Source of the DNA: Prescottella defluvii
GTDB lineage: Bacteria; Actinomycetota; Actinomycetes; Mycobacteriales; Mycobacteriaceae
Assembly (NCBI GenBank): GCA_029690005.1
Contig: CP121458.1
Location: 186,001 to 250,000 of the forward strand
Direction: 5' to 3'
DNA: 64,000 bases
Shown: positions 56,066 to 64,000 of the stretch, piece after piece
Numbering within the stretch: the first letter of the stretch is position 1
Layout of the letters: each line of letters starts with the position of its first letter
Program-made: the position numbers and the translations under genes
The notes under the pieces: generated by a model
What the model was told of the DNA's origin: nothing
The model's database searches: none
Seen by the model: the letters and a program-made list of their open reading frames with translations, nothing else

Positions 56066-57217
56066 ATGCTGAAGTGGTCGCTACCGATCGGCCGGGTGTT
56101 CGGCGTCCGGCTGTACCTCCACTGGTCACTGCTGGTGACCCTGGGATTGATCACCGTCCTGCTGGCCGGATCGATCCTGCCGGCCGAGTACACGGGACGG
56201 TCGACGGCGTTGTACTGGTCCGTCGGTGCCGCGGCGGCCGTGGTGTTCGTGGCTTCGCTGGCGGCGCACGAGTTGGCGCACTCGGTGGTCGCGGTTCACC
56301 GCGGTGTGCCGGTCCGGCGGATCACGCTGTGGCTACTCGGCGGCATGTCGGAGCTTCGAGGCGAACCCGCGGACCCGCGGACCGAACTCAGGATAACTCT
56401 CGCTGGTCCGCTGACCAGCCTCGCCATCGGAATCGCGTCGATGGCGCTCGCAATACTCCTCCGCGACGCCGTGGACCCGGTGGTCGCGGCTTCGTTGGCC
56501 TGGCTCGGAATCACGAACGTCATTCTGGCCGTGTTCAATCTGCTTCCGGGTGCACCGCTCGACGGGGGTCGGGTGCTGCACGCCATCCTGTGGCGGCGCA
56601 GCGGGGACCGCCTCTCGGCCGCGGTCGGTGCTGCTCGCAGCGGTCGCGCGCTCGGGCTGGCCCTGATCGTGCTCGGCGCGTTCCAGGCGCTGTACGCCCA
56701 CGGCGTCGGCGGTCTGTGGTTGATGCTGCTCGGCTGGTTCCTGCGCAGTGCGGCCAACGTCGAACTGATGAGCGCGTCGATGCGACATCAGTTGGGCGAC
56801 TTACAGATCGGGCAGATCATGACACCGTCCCCGGTTGTCGTCCACGCTGACGCCGACGTATCGGCGTTCGTCGCCGACGTCCTGCCCGGCCTCCGCCACC
56901 ACACGTTCCCGGTCGTCGACCGTTCCGGGCGACCGGTGGGCGTGCTCTCGCTGCAGGACCTCACGCGCGCACGCGACCGCTCCGGTGCGGTCGCCCGACT
57001 CACTCGCCCGCTCGCCAACGGAGCGCGCGTCCATCCCGATGCCCGCGTGGAGACCGTGTTGGCGACCGCCGTCCTCCGGCCCGGGCTGGACCTGATCGCC
57101 GTCGTCGACGCCGACGGTCACTTGGTCGGCATCGTCACCGCAACCGATCTGCGGCGGGTCTGCGAGCGGACGTCGCTCGGACTTCCGCTCGGTCGACCAC
57201 CGGCCGGCGCCGGATGA
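56066..57217 (+). CDS. M50-family membrane metalloprotease with two CBS domains (Rv2625c-like)
   Basis: A 383-residue intramembrane site-2-type protease. The first 210 residues are membrane helices with the zinc motif AAHELAHS (HExxH) near residue 66 and the third ligand aspartate in NLLPGAPLDGGRVLH near 165. Two CBS domains follow (IMTPSPVVVHADADVSAF, then VHPDARVETVLATAVL), probably sensing a nucleotide. It starts at ATG 56066 behind GAGGTGAGG. The M. tuberculosis relative Rv2625c is induced in hypoxia. The stop overlaps the ribonucleotide reductase start (ATGA). The gap before it (55875-56065) has a TTCGGGAC half-site at 55958. Confidence 0.87.
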   Translation: MLKWSLPIGRVFGVRLYLHWSLLVTLGLITVLLAGSILPAEYTGRSTALYWSVGAAAAVVFVASLAAHELAHSVVAVHRGVPVRRITLWLLGGMSELRGEPADPRTELRITLAGPLTSLAIGIASMALAILLRDAVDPVVAASLAWLGITNVILAVFNLLPGAPLDGGRVLHAILWRRSGDRLSAAVGAARSGRALGLALIVLGAFQALYAHGVGGLWLMLLGWFLRSAANVELMSASMRHQLGDLQIGQIMTPSPVVVHADADVSAFVADVLPGLRHHTFPVVDRSGRPVGVLSLQDLTRARDRSGAVARLTRPLANGARVHPDARVETVLATAVLRPGLDLIAVVDADGHLVGIVTATDLRRVCERTSLGLPLGRPPAGAG

Positions 57218-58949
57218 GTCCGACGATGGACGCCGTCCCCGATCTGACGGCGTCCGCACGGGCGATGCTCGAAGGGCGGTACCTGCGTCGCGACGCCGAA
57301 GGACATGTCACTGGCACGGCCGCGGACCTGTTCGATGCAGTCGCGACCTTCGTCGCGCGGGCCGAGGACCGATACGAACCGGGCTCGACGGACCGCTGGG
57401 CGCGGCGGTTCTCGGCGGTCATGCGGCAGATGGCGTTCCTGCCGAACTCACCGACGCTTATGAACGCCGGCACCCGCCTCGGTGTCCTCTCAGGCTGTTT
57501 CGTGCTGCCACTCGAGGATTCGCTGTCGTCGATCTTCACGACGCTGAAGCAGACGGCACTACTGCACCAAGCCGGCGCCGGTACCGGATTCACCTTCGGG
57601 CATCTGCGACCGGCCGACGACCGTGTGGACAGCAGCGGGGCACAGCCGGCGGGCCCGTGTCGTTCCTCCGTTTGTTCGACACCGCGGTCGATGTCGTCGA
57701 GCGAAGCGGCCGTCGCCGGGGCGCCTGCATGGGCGCGCTCGACGTGTCGCACCCGGACATTCTCGAGTTCATCGCGTCCAAGGCCTCGGCGCCTGGCGCC
57801 CTCCCCCATTTCGCGCTGTCGGTGGCAGTGCCCGACTCGTTCCTGCACGCCGTCGAGTCCGGCGGTCCCCAACCCCTGATCAGTCCGCGGACAGGCGCGA
57901 CGGTCGGCCGGATCCCGGCGTGCGATGTGTTCGACGCGATCTGCGCAGCCGCACACCGCTGCGGCGATCCCGGACTTCTGTTCCTCGACACCATCAATCG
58001 GGCCCACCCACTGCCCGATCGGATCGAGGCGACCAACCCGTGCGGCGAAGTGCCGCTGCTCCCGTACGAATCCTGCAACTTGGGGTCGGTGAATCTCGCC
58101 GCGTTTGTGCGCGGCCGGGTCGTCGACTGGGAGCGCCTGACGGACACGGTCCGGGTCGGCGTCCGGTTCCTCGACGATGTCATCGACGTGAGCCGCTATC
58201 CGTTCGACGAGCTGGACCGCGCGGCCCGCCACACCCGGAAGATCGGCCTCGGATTCATGGGACTCGCCGAACTGCTTGCGGTGCTGGGAATCCCGTACGA
58301 CAGCGCCCGCGCGGTGCACCTCGCCGAAGCCCTCGCCCAGCACATCAGTGGGGCGGCGCACGACGCCTCCACCGAACTGGCCGCCTCGCGCGGCGCCTAC
58401 CCGGCCGCCGCGGAAGTGCCCGACGCCGGCGCCCGGGGACGGCGGAACCTCCAGGTCACGTCGGTCGCCCCCACCGGCAGTATCTCGCTGCTCGCCGGGA
58501 CGAGCGCCGGCGTCGAGCCGTTCACCACGATCGGTGGACGGCGGCGAATCCTCGGGCGCGAGGTGGTCGAAGTCGAGCGCGCCTTCACCGTGGCCGCCCG
58601 CGAACGCGAATGCTACGGCGACGACGTCGTCGCCGCGGTGCTCGAGACCGGCACCGTGCGATCGAATCCTCGCGTGCCCGAAGACCTCCGAGCCGCCTTC
58701 CCCACCGCCGTCGAGGTCGCCCCGGAATGGCACATCCGGATGCAGACCGCGGTACAGCGGCATGTGGACGCCGCAGTGTCCAAGACGGTTCTCCTACCGG
58801 AATCGGCATCCGTCCAGCTGGTACGCGAGGTGTTCCTCGCCGCGTGGCGCGCGGGTGCCAAGGGCAGCACAGTCTTCCGGACCGGGAGCGTCGGCGACGT
58901 TGGAGGCCGGCCTCGGGACGATCACGTAGCCTGCACGTCCTGCACGTAG
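57214..58949 (+). CDS. nrdZ: Class II (B12-dependent) ribonucleotide reductase (NrdZ-like), frame-disrupted, short C-terminus
   Basis: Makes deoxyribonucleotides without oxygen, using adenosylcobalamin. It has NSPTLMNAGTRLGVLSGCFVLP near residue 75 with the first redox cysteine, GAGTGFTFGHLRP near 115, ATNPCGEVPLLPYESCNLGS near 270 with the radical-site cysteine NPCGE, VAPTGSISLLAGTSAG near 415 and AVSKTVLLPESA near 510. One base seems missing near 57655. The protein ends soon after the barrel with a CTSC pair, at about 578 residues versus roughly 690 for Rv0570. The last codons lie inside a repeat shared with the acp gene end. It is coupled to the protease gene. Confidence 0.87.
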
Positions 58950-58964
58950 CGGACCATGTCGTCG
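58918..58964. repeat. 47-bp imperfect direct repeat, copy 1 (nrdZ end)
   Basis: Matches 63127-63173 at 42 of 47 positions. On the minus strand this copy encodes DDMVRYVQDVQAT, almost identical to the last residues of the acyl carrier protein at 63.1 kb, so it looks like a relic of an acp gene 3' end fused to the end of nrdZ. Confidence 0.8.
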
Positions 58965-59179
58965 CCTGCTGGCTCTTCCAGGTGAAATGCGCAGAGTTGG
59001 ACATAAGGGAGTGTGGGTAGGGTGTCGTTGACACCCCGGGCGCCCTGAGTAGCGTGAACACCGGCGATGCCTACTTCGATACAGAGCCCGGCGATCGCTG
59101 GCTTGCCCACGGCTTCGTTGGACACAGGGACGGCGAGGTCGTGGGCGTCTCGGGTGATCGATGTACGACTCGCGGGTGC

Positions 59180-59221
59180 GAGCCATGGGAGGCGAGCCAT
59201 GGGAGGCGAGCCATGGGAGAC
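59180..59221 (+). repeat. 14-bp tandem repeat, three copies
   Basis: GAGCCATGGGAGGC occurs at 59180-59193 and 59194-59207, and as GAGCCATGGGAGAC at 59208-59221. Each copy contains CCATGGGAG, so each supplies an ATG. It lies upstream of the Hsp20 relic. Confidence 0.9.
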
Positions 59222-59261
59222 GAGGAGTCGGGGTTTCCACTCTCCCTGAAGGAGTTCGATC

Positions 59262-59462
59262 ATCAATGTTCACGCTCCGCAGCGGCCGATACACGGTCTC
59301 GCGCCGAACTGGATGGCATTTCCCGACCGCTGCCGACGGGCGCCGACGAGGACGCGATCGACGCCACCTATTCCGACGGGATCCTGACGGTATCGACACC
59401 AATCACCGCGTCGGGCTCCCCCGCGAAGCAGGTTCGAGGTCAAGAAGATCACTCGGAAGTAG
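59262..59462 (+). pseudogene. Hsp20/alpha-crystallin relic
   Basis: Only the C-terminal end of a small heat-shock protein is visible: SRPLPTGADEDAIDATYSDGILTVSTPI in one frame, then FEVKKITRK and a stop at 59460 after a frame change near 59430. The N-terminal region and most of the crystallin core are missing; upstream sequence is a tandem repeat and unrelated frames. In mycobacteria the Hsp20 gene hspX is a strong member of the DosR regulon and a neighbour of the Rv2030c gene found here at 61-63 kb. Confidence 0.7.
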
Positions 59463-59623
59463 AGGACGAAGGGGAAGCGGTATCTGCCACACCGACATCG
59501 AACCCGATTCGCATCCGAACGGTGCGAGGACTCGGATGTTCGTCTGAGGTGGAAGATATTCGCGCTTGAAGAGATTCGCAGCTCGGACATCGCGACAGCG
59601 ATACAGGTAGGGAGGTCGCACTC

Positions 59624-60172
59624 ATGGACGAGATTCCCGAGGCAGCCGGGCTCCCCGCCCCTCCGGCTGAATCTTCCAGCGAGGCACCGGCAGGGATCGT
59701 GATACGGGATCTCGCGCCTGACGACCGCGACGCGGTGCGCCTACTACATGAGCGGTTGTCGGAATCCGACGCCTATTTCCGCTTCTGCGGACCGCGACCG
59801 AACCGGCTCGACACTTTGGCGGCGATGATCTGCCGGCAGGATTTCGAGCACCATGCGCTAGGAGCGTTCGATGACGGCGAGCTCGTCGGGGTGGCGAACT
59901 ATGTACTCGTCGACACCAGCCGGGGGCACTCGACCGCGGACATTGCTCTCGTGGTCAACGAACACGAGCAGCGCCACGGCATCGGCACGATGTTGATCAG
60001 GCGCCTGGGTACGGCCGCATTCGAGCGCGGAGTCGATCACCTGACGGCTGAAATTCTCGCCGATAACACGCTCATGCTGGCGGTGATCACCGAACAGGGA
60101 TGGTCGGACGCACTGCATCCCGACGGCACCGTCGTGCACTTCGACCTCGACCTCCAGTGCCGCGAGCTCTAG
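59624..60172 (+). CDS. GNAT-family acetyltransferase
   Basis: An intact 182-residue protein. The acetyl-CoA site is VVNEHEQRHGIGTMLIRRLG near residue 110 (Q-x-x-G-x-G). The region YFRFCGPRPNRLDTLAAMIC near 50 resembles the GNAT domains of bacterial protein or acyl-CoA synthetase acetyltransferases. It starts at ATG 59624 behind AGGGAGGT. The position in a dormancy-type island suggests protein acetylation in slow growth, but the target is unknown. It may be co-transcribed with nothing upstream. A DosR-like palindrome starts three bases after its stop. Confidence 0.85.
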   Translation: MDEIPEAAGLPAPPAESSSEAPAGIVIRDLAPDDRDAVRLLHERLSESDAYFRFCGPRPNRLDTLAAMICRQDFEHHALGAFDDGELVGVANYVLVDTSRGHSTADIALVVNEHEQRHGIGTMLIRRLGTAAFERGVDHLTAEILADNTLMLAVITEQGWSDALHPDGTVVHFDLDLQCREL

Positions 60173-60174
60173 GC

Positions 60175-60192
60175 CGGGGACCTATTCCCCTA
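60175..60192. promoter_or_regulatory. DosR-like box upstream of the Rv1733c-like gene
   Basis: CGGGGACCTATTCCCCTA contains GGGGA and TCCCC as a 5-bp dyad around CCTAT, and the GGGAC half-site of the mycobacterial DosR box. The second half-site is imperfect. It lies 61 bp before the start codon of a gene whose mycobacterial relative is DosR-controlled. Confidence 0.5.
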
Positions 60193-60252
60193 TTTGGTCT
60201 GTTCGGTGCGCGAGACAATCGTGTTGCATCGACCTCGTTCCGGGAGATCGCG

Positions 60253-60854
60253 ATGACGGACACCACGTTCTCTGCCGCCCGCTGGTGGCGGCTGAGGCCG
60301 TGGAACGGCAACCCTCTCATGCGCTGCAGTGACCGACTCGAAGCTCTCTCGATCCTCGTGATCGCGGTTTTGCTGGCCTTGTTGATCCCCGTCGCCGGTG
60401 CTGTGGGCACGAACACTTACGGCCGCCTGAGCGGCACAGCGACCATCGACCGCGAGCGCAACCATCAAGTCTCTGCGGTACTCACCGACGACTCGCCCCA
60501 GCCGTTGATCCCGACCGCAGCCTCGAGTGCGGACCTCGTCGAGCACTCGCACGCCAGGTGGTCGGTGAACGGCGTGACGCACACCGGCCTGGTCACTGCC
60601 GACGCGGGCACGAAGGCCGGTGAAACCGTGCGTATCTGGACCGATCCCGCCGGGACTATGTGAGAGCCCCGCGTTCAGGTCCGGACAATGCCGTCGCTGC
60701 AGTGGGCGTTGCGGTCGGAGTCTGGGCCCTGGGGTCGGCGGGATGCGTGCTGGTCATCATCGGACTTCATTGGCAGGCCGACAGACTCCGTCTGCGCCAG
60801 TGGCAGCGCGAATGGGACCGCCGGGATCGGAGAACCGGATGGTCTCTGAGCTGA
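60253..60854 (+). CDS. Rv1733c-like two-helix membrane protein, frame-disrupted
   Basis: About 200 residues when joined. One membrane helix is near residue 35 (LEALSILVIAVLLALLIPVAGAV), an outer domain includes WSVNGVTHTGLVTADAGTKAGETVRIW near 98, and after an apparent base loss near 60655 a second helix follows (AVAAVGVAVGVWALGSAGCV). Layout and motifs (NPLMRCSDRLEA; VNG...GTK.G) match the dormancy antigen Rv1733c. The molecular role is unknown. It starts at ATG 60253. A DosR-like box precedes it, and the Rv2030c-like gene follows after 136 bp. Confidence 0.83.
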
Positions 60855-60990
60855 CCCCGAGACCGGGCACCGCCGGCGTGCATCGGCAGAAACGTGCTGC
60901 CTCTGCCCCACGCGGGCATCAGCGCGAGACAAGGCAAGGAGCGTTCCGGGATACACAACACCCGGGTGAACAGCAAGGATTGTCGATCCC

Positions 60991-63045
60991 ATGAGCACAG
61001 GTGGCGCGACAGAAATTCCGGCGGACAAGCCCGGCCGCGTCTTCCAGGACCGGAGGGACGCAGGACAAGTCCTCGGACAGCTGCTGGTGGCTTACCGCGG
61101 TAACGATGATGTCGTCGTGCTCGGGCTCGCTCGCGGGGGTGTTCCTGTCGCGTGGGAGGTCGCGGTCGCACTGTGTGTTCCCCTCGATACCTTCGTGGTG
61201 CGCAAGCTCGGAGTTCCCGGCCACGAGGAGTTCGCCATGGGTGCCCTCGCGAGCGGCGGCTCGATCGTCCTCAACGACGACATCTTGCGTGATCTCGACA
61301 TCAGTCCCGAGAAACTGCGTGACGTCGTCGAACGTGAAGCACGAGAGCTCGAACGCCGGGAAGCGGCCTATCGGGGCGGCAAAGCGCCGATCGACGTCGC
61401 CGGGAAGATCGTGATCGTCGTCGATGACGGCCTCGCCACCGGAGCCAGCATGTTCGCAGCTGTCGATGCCGTGCGGCAGCAGGATCCGGCGCAGATCGTT
61501 GTTGCCGTTCCGGCAGCGCCCGAATCGACCTGCCGCGAACTCCAAACGATGGTCGACGATGTCGTCTGCGCCACCATGCCATTCCCGTTCCGAGCTGTCG
61601 GAGAGTCGTTCTGGGACTTCCGCCAGGTTACGGACGCCGAAGTGCGCACCCTGCTCCGCACATCGACCGTCGGTCGCGGTGCGCCCACCACTCGGGCTCG
61701 CCAATTCACCTCCACGGCAGATGTCGTCAGCCTTGCCAGCAGAAACGCCCCTGCAGGAGTACCAGACCGCGACGACCTCCACGATCTCGTCGGCGACGCG
61801 CGGATCGTCTTGATCGGCGAAAGCTCCCATGGAACACACGAGTTCTATGCTGCACGCGCGGAGATCACCCGCACCCTCATCGGGGATATGGGCTTCACGG
61901 CGGTAGCAGCAGAGGCGGATTGGCCTGACGCCTACCGTGTCAACCGGTACGTCCACCACCAGGGCGCCGACACCTCGGCCGAGGAGTCGCTGCGTGGATT
62001 CGTGCGTTTTCCAGCCTGGATGTGGCGGAACACGGTCATGCTCGACTTTGCGTCCTGGCTCAGGCAACACAACGCCGACAGAGCCGCGGACGGTGGTTCC
62101 CCGGCCGGTTTCTACGGGCTCGATCTGTACAGCCTGCACCAATCGACGCACGAAGTCATCGACTACCTGGATCGCGTCGACCGGCAGGCGGCCGACCGGG
62201 CACGTCAACGGTACGCGTGTTTCGACCAGGTCCCGAGTAGTGACGGTCGGGCTTACGGGTACGCCGCCGCCTTCGGCGCCGGAGAGTCCTGCGAGACCGA
62301 CGTTGTCGACCAGCTGCGGGAGCTGCAGCGCCACGCCATCGACTACGTCCAAGCCGACGGAGTCACCGCCGAGGACGAGCAGTTCTATGCCGAGCGCAAT
62401 GCCTGGAGCGTCCGCAACGCCGAGGAATACTATCGGGCGATGTTCCGTGGGCACGTATCGTCCTGGAACCTCCGGGATTTTCATATGGCCGACACCCTCG
62501 ATGCCCTGACAGCCCACCTCGACCGCCGCTATGACAACTCCTCACGCGTCGTGGTGTGGGCCCACAACTCCCACGTCGGTGACGCGCACGCCACCGAAGC
62601 CGGCGCCCACGGCGAAACCACACTCGGACATCTGGTCCGTGAACGACATCGCGACCAGTGCCGCCTCATCGGGTTCACCACGCACCACGGAACCGTCACC
62701 GCCGCAAGCGAATGGGGAGGGATCGCCGAACGCAAGATCGTCCGCCCAGCCCTCGCCGGCAGCGTCGAGGAACTCTTCCACGAGATCGACAAGGAGTCGT
62801 TCCTCGTCCGCACCACGAACGACGACACTGTGGCCGACACCCTTCGGACCGCACGACTCGAGAGAGCGATCGGCGTCATCTACGTGCCCGAGACCGAACG
62901 ACACAGCCACTACTTCCACGCCCGACTCTCGGACCAGTTCGACGCCGTCATCCACATCGACACCACCCACGCACTCGAACCCCTCGAATGCACGAGCGTC
63001 TGGGTCGACGGAGAACGGCCTGAGACCTACCCCACATCACTGTGA
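60991..63045 (+). CDS. Phosphoribosyltransferase/erythromycin-esterase fusion protein (Rv2030c-like)
   Basis: An intact 684-residue fusion. Residues 10-215 are a phosphoribosyltransferase domain with the PRPP loop [16 protein letters not shown] near residue 145. From about 255 an erythromycin-esterase-type domain follows: [21 protein letters not shown] with its histidines, [31 protein letters not shown] and [13 protein letters not shown] near 520. In M. tuberculosis Rv2030c has the same two-domain build and is hypoxia-induced next to hspX. The reaction is not known. ATG 60991 follows AAGGATTG. Confidence 0.9.
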   Translation: MSTGGATEIPADKPGRVFQDRRDAGQVLGQLLVAYRGNDDVVVLGLARGGVPVAWEVAVALCVPLDTFVVRKLGVPGHEEFAMGALASGGSIVLNDDILRDLDISPEKLRDVVEREARELERREAAYRGGKAPIDVAGKIVIVVDDGLATGASMFAAVDAVRQQDPAQIVVAVPAAPESTCRELQTMVDDVVCATMPFPFRAVGESFWDFRQVTDAEVRTLLRTSTVGRGAPTTRARQFTSTADVVSLASRNAPAGVPDRDDLHDLVGDARIVLIGESSHGTHEFYAARAEITRTLIGDMGFTAVAAEADWPDAYRVNRYVHHQGADTSAEESLRGFVRFPAWMWRNTVMLDFASWLRQHNADRAADGGSPAGFYGLDLYSLHQSTHEVIDYLDRVDRQAADRARQRYACFDQVPSSDGRAYGYAAAFGAGESCETDVVDQLRELQRHAIDYVQADGVTAEDEQFYAERNAWSVRNAEEYYRAMFRGHVSSWNLRDFHMADTLDALTAHLDRRYDNSSRVVVWAHNSHVGDAHATEAGAHGETTLGHLVRERHRDQCRLIGFTTHHGTVTAASEWGGIAERKIVRPALAGSVEELFHEIDKESFLVRTTNDDTVADTLRTARLERAIGVIYVPETERHSHYFHARLSDQFDAVIHIDTTHALEPLECTSVWVDGERPETYPTSL

Positions 63046-63126
63046 AGGAGTCGGGAACGCAGCCGTCCAACTGGCGAAAGGTGTTACGCGCCGGGACCAT
63101 CGACGACGTCACCGGTCGGCCCTGGA

Positions 63127-63173
63127 ACGATCACGAGGCCCGCACGTCCTGCACGTAGCGCACGATGTCGTCG
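63127..63173. repeat. 47-bp imperfect direct repeat, copy 2 (acp end)
   Basis: Covers the last codons of the acyl carrier protein gene and matches 58918-58964 at 42 of 47 positions. Read rightward, the sequence here encodes DHEARTSCT and a stop, mirroring the end of nrdZ. Confidence 0.8.
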
Positions 63174-63379
63174 AGGGTGGTCAGCCGAGCATAGTCGACC
63201 TCCGGAACATCCACCCCCAGAGATGATTTCATACCGGTCAGGAAGTTGAGCCAGTCCATCGAGTCCAGGTCGATCTGGTCGCGGAGCGGCCGATCCTGGA
63301 CCAGATCGTCCGGTCCCACCTCCGGGGCGACGGCGCGCAGCGCCTCGATGAGCGAGACTCGGATCTCGTCTGCGTCCAT
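63131..63379 (-). CDS. Acyl carrier protein-like protein
   Basis: An intact 82-residue protein. The phosphopantetheine serine is in IDLDSMDWLNF near residue 40. VDVPEVDYARLTTLDDIVRYV gives helices 3 and 4. It starts at ATG 63379 behind AAGGAGG. It is 17 bp after an E2 acyltransferase gene in the same operon, so it may carry the acyl group made or transferred by a 2-oxoacid dehydrogenase-type complex rather than serve general fatty acid synthesis. Confidence 0.9.
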   Translation of the reverse strand: MDADEIRVSLIEALRAVAPEVGPDDLVQDRPLRDQIDLDSMDWLNFLTGMKSSLGVDVPEVDYARLTTLDDIVRYVQDVRAS

Positions 63380-63395
63380 CACACGGCCCTCCTTC

Positions 63396-64000
63396 TCACA
63401 TCTGCTCCGGATGCTGCAGCAGATCCGCAACCTCAGCGAGGAACAGAGCGCCCCGTCGTCCGTCGCTCACGCGGTGATCCGCGGCAAGGCTGGCCACAAC
63501 CGTCGGGACCACCCGCACCTCGCCGTCGACCGCCCACGGCCGATCGACGGTCCGCCCGAAACCGACCAGAGCGACCTGCGGCGGATAGATGACACCGATC
63601 ACCGATTCGACGCCCTCGTCGCCCAGGCTGGTGACTGTGAGCGTCGGATCCGACATCTCCGAGCTGCGCATGCTGCCCGCCCGAACGCGGCGCACCAGAT
63701 CCGCCAAGTCCGCGCCGATCTGCTCGAGACTCTTGTCCCCGACGTCATGGATCGCGGGCGCCACCAGACCGCCCTGCCGCAACGCGATCGCCACTCCCAC
63801 GTGCACCGACTCCGCAGTCTCGAAACCCCCATCACGCCAGAAGCCGTTCATGTCGGGATACTTCCTCGCCGCGAGCGCAACGGCCTTGACCTGCAGCACC
63901 ACCGGCAGTAGACGTTCGGTGACCGACCGTTCGGCGTTGGCTTCCGACAGCCAGTCCAGTGCGTGGGAGAGCGAGATCCGTTCCGTGAGGTAGTAGTGCG
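63396..64000 (-). CDS. 2-oxoacid dehydrogenase E2-type acyltransferase, partial
   Basis: The C-terminal 200 residues of an E2 catalytic domain; the N-terminus lies beyond the window. The active-site motif ADHRVSDGRRGALFL contains the histidine and aspartate of the DHRxxDG signature. Upstream LPVVLQVKAVALAARKYPDMNGFW and DPTLTVTSLGDEGVESVIGVIYPPQVALVGFG are typical E2 core segments. Whether a lipoyl domain is present cannot be seen. The M. tuberculosis dormancy gene Rv1734c, next to Rv1733c, is a short E2-like protein, which supports the island context. Confidence 0.88.
   Translation of the reverse strand, partial: HYYLTERISLSHALDWLSEANAERSVTERLLPVVLQVKAVALAARKYPDMNGFWRDGGFETAESVHVGVAIALRQGGLVAPAIHDVGDKSLEQIGADLADLVRRVRAGSMRSSEMSDPTLTVTSLGDEGVESVIGVIYPPQVALVGFGRTVDRPWAVDGEVRVVPTVVASLAADHRVSDGRRGALFLAEVADLLQHPEQM

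Larger units (their letters stand above)
58950..59623. other. Gene-relic region between nrdZ and the GNAT gene
   Basis: There is no intact gene in these 674 bp. The left part, read leftward (59266-58922), encodes a patchwork ending in an acyl-carrier-protein tail. The middle has a GGGTGTC-GTT-GACACCC dyad at 59020-59036 and a triple 14-bp tandem repeat. The right part holds an Hsp20 relic. It looks like a recombination scar. Confidence 0.6.

Noticed and set aside
1..64000. tRNA, rRNA, CRISPR arrays, insertion sequences, prophage or integrase genes
   Set aside because: None were recognised by eye on either strand. A dedicated scan (tRNAscan, Rfam) would be needed to exclude small RNAs.

Overview
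The window is GC-rich DNA (roughly two thirds G+C) from a mycolic-acid actinobacterium, most probably a Rhodococcus or close relative. Three things support this. The order SRPBCC protein, ybaB, recR next to an FAD oxidase and a cyclopropane-synthase-like methyltransferase matches the Mycobacterium Rv3715c-Rv3720 neighbourhood. Mycofactocin-type dehydrogenases are present. The right end carries a set of genes whose mycobacterial relatives belong to the DosR dormancy regulon. No tRNA, rRNA, CRISPR array, transposase or phage gene was recognised.

Region 1 (1-32.7 kb) is a large catabolic cluster. Seventeen closely spaced, often overlapping genes run leftward from 17.4 kb to the window edge: ferredoxin, two acyl-CoA synthetases, SDR, HsaA-like flavoprotein, thiolase/aldolase with DUF35 partner, three type III CoA-transferases, two adjacent acyl-CoA dehydrogenases, enoyl-CoA hydratase, phytanoyl-CoA-type dioxygenase, a RibB-like protein and a ferredoxin-NADP reductase. 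Divergent from it are an NDMA/mycofactocin-type alcohol dehydrogenase, an HMG-CoA-lyase-like enzyme and an enoyl-CoA hydratase. A large ATPase/TPR/BTAD regulator follows. Then come a leftward ABC importer operon with a flavin reductase, and a rightward operon of cytochrome P450, aldehyde dehydrogenase, mycofactocin-type SDR and an unusual enoyl-CoA hydratase. The logic reads as uptake, P450 hydroxylation, oxidation to acid, CoA activation and a beta-oxidation-like breakdown ending in aldolase or lyase steps, as for a terpenoid or steroid-like compound. The substrate itself cannot be read from the sequence. An 18-bp direct-repeat element (consensus NTAAYG-N6-NTAAYG) occurs six times, only in the promoter gaps of this cluster, and looks like its private operator.

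Region 2 (32.7-38 kb) is a second small module. A GntR regulator, an acyl-CoA dehydrogenase and an MpaB/DUF2236-family oxygenase diverge from an aldehyde dehydrogenase and a second MpaB-family protein. A palindrome lies in the shared promoter.

Region 3 (38-54 kb) is more ordinary: LysR, AraC and IclR regulators, an EamA transporter, SDRs, NDH-2, recR-ybaB, a probable 10-methyl fatty acid synthesis pair and the fadA-fadB trifunctional pair, separated by clear hairpin terminators.

Region 4 (54-64 kb) holds a Tat-exported amidase and then a dormancy-type island: M50 protease with CBS domains, class II ribonucleotide reductase, Hsp20 relic, GNAT acetyltransferase, Rv1733c-like membrane protein, Rv2030c-like phosphoribosyltransferase/erythromycin-esterase fusion, acyl carrier protein and an E2 acyltransferase cut by the window end.

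About twenty-four otherwise well conserved genes are broken by single-base frame changes, mostly apparent one-base losses. The pattern suggests sequencing or assembly error rather than decay. In those entries the span of the reconstructed gene is given.
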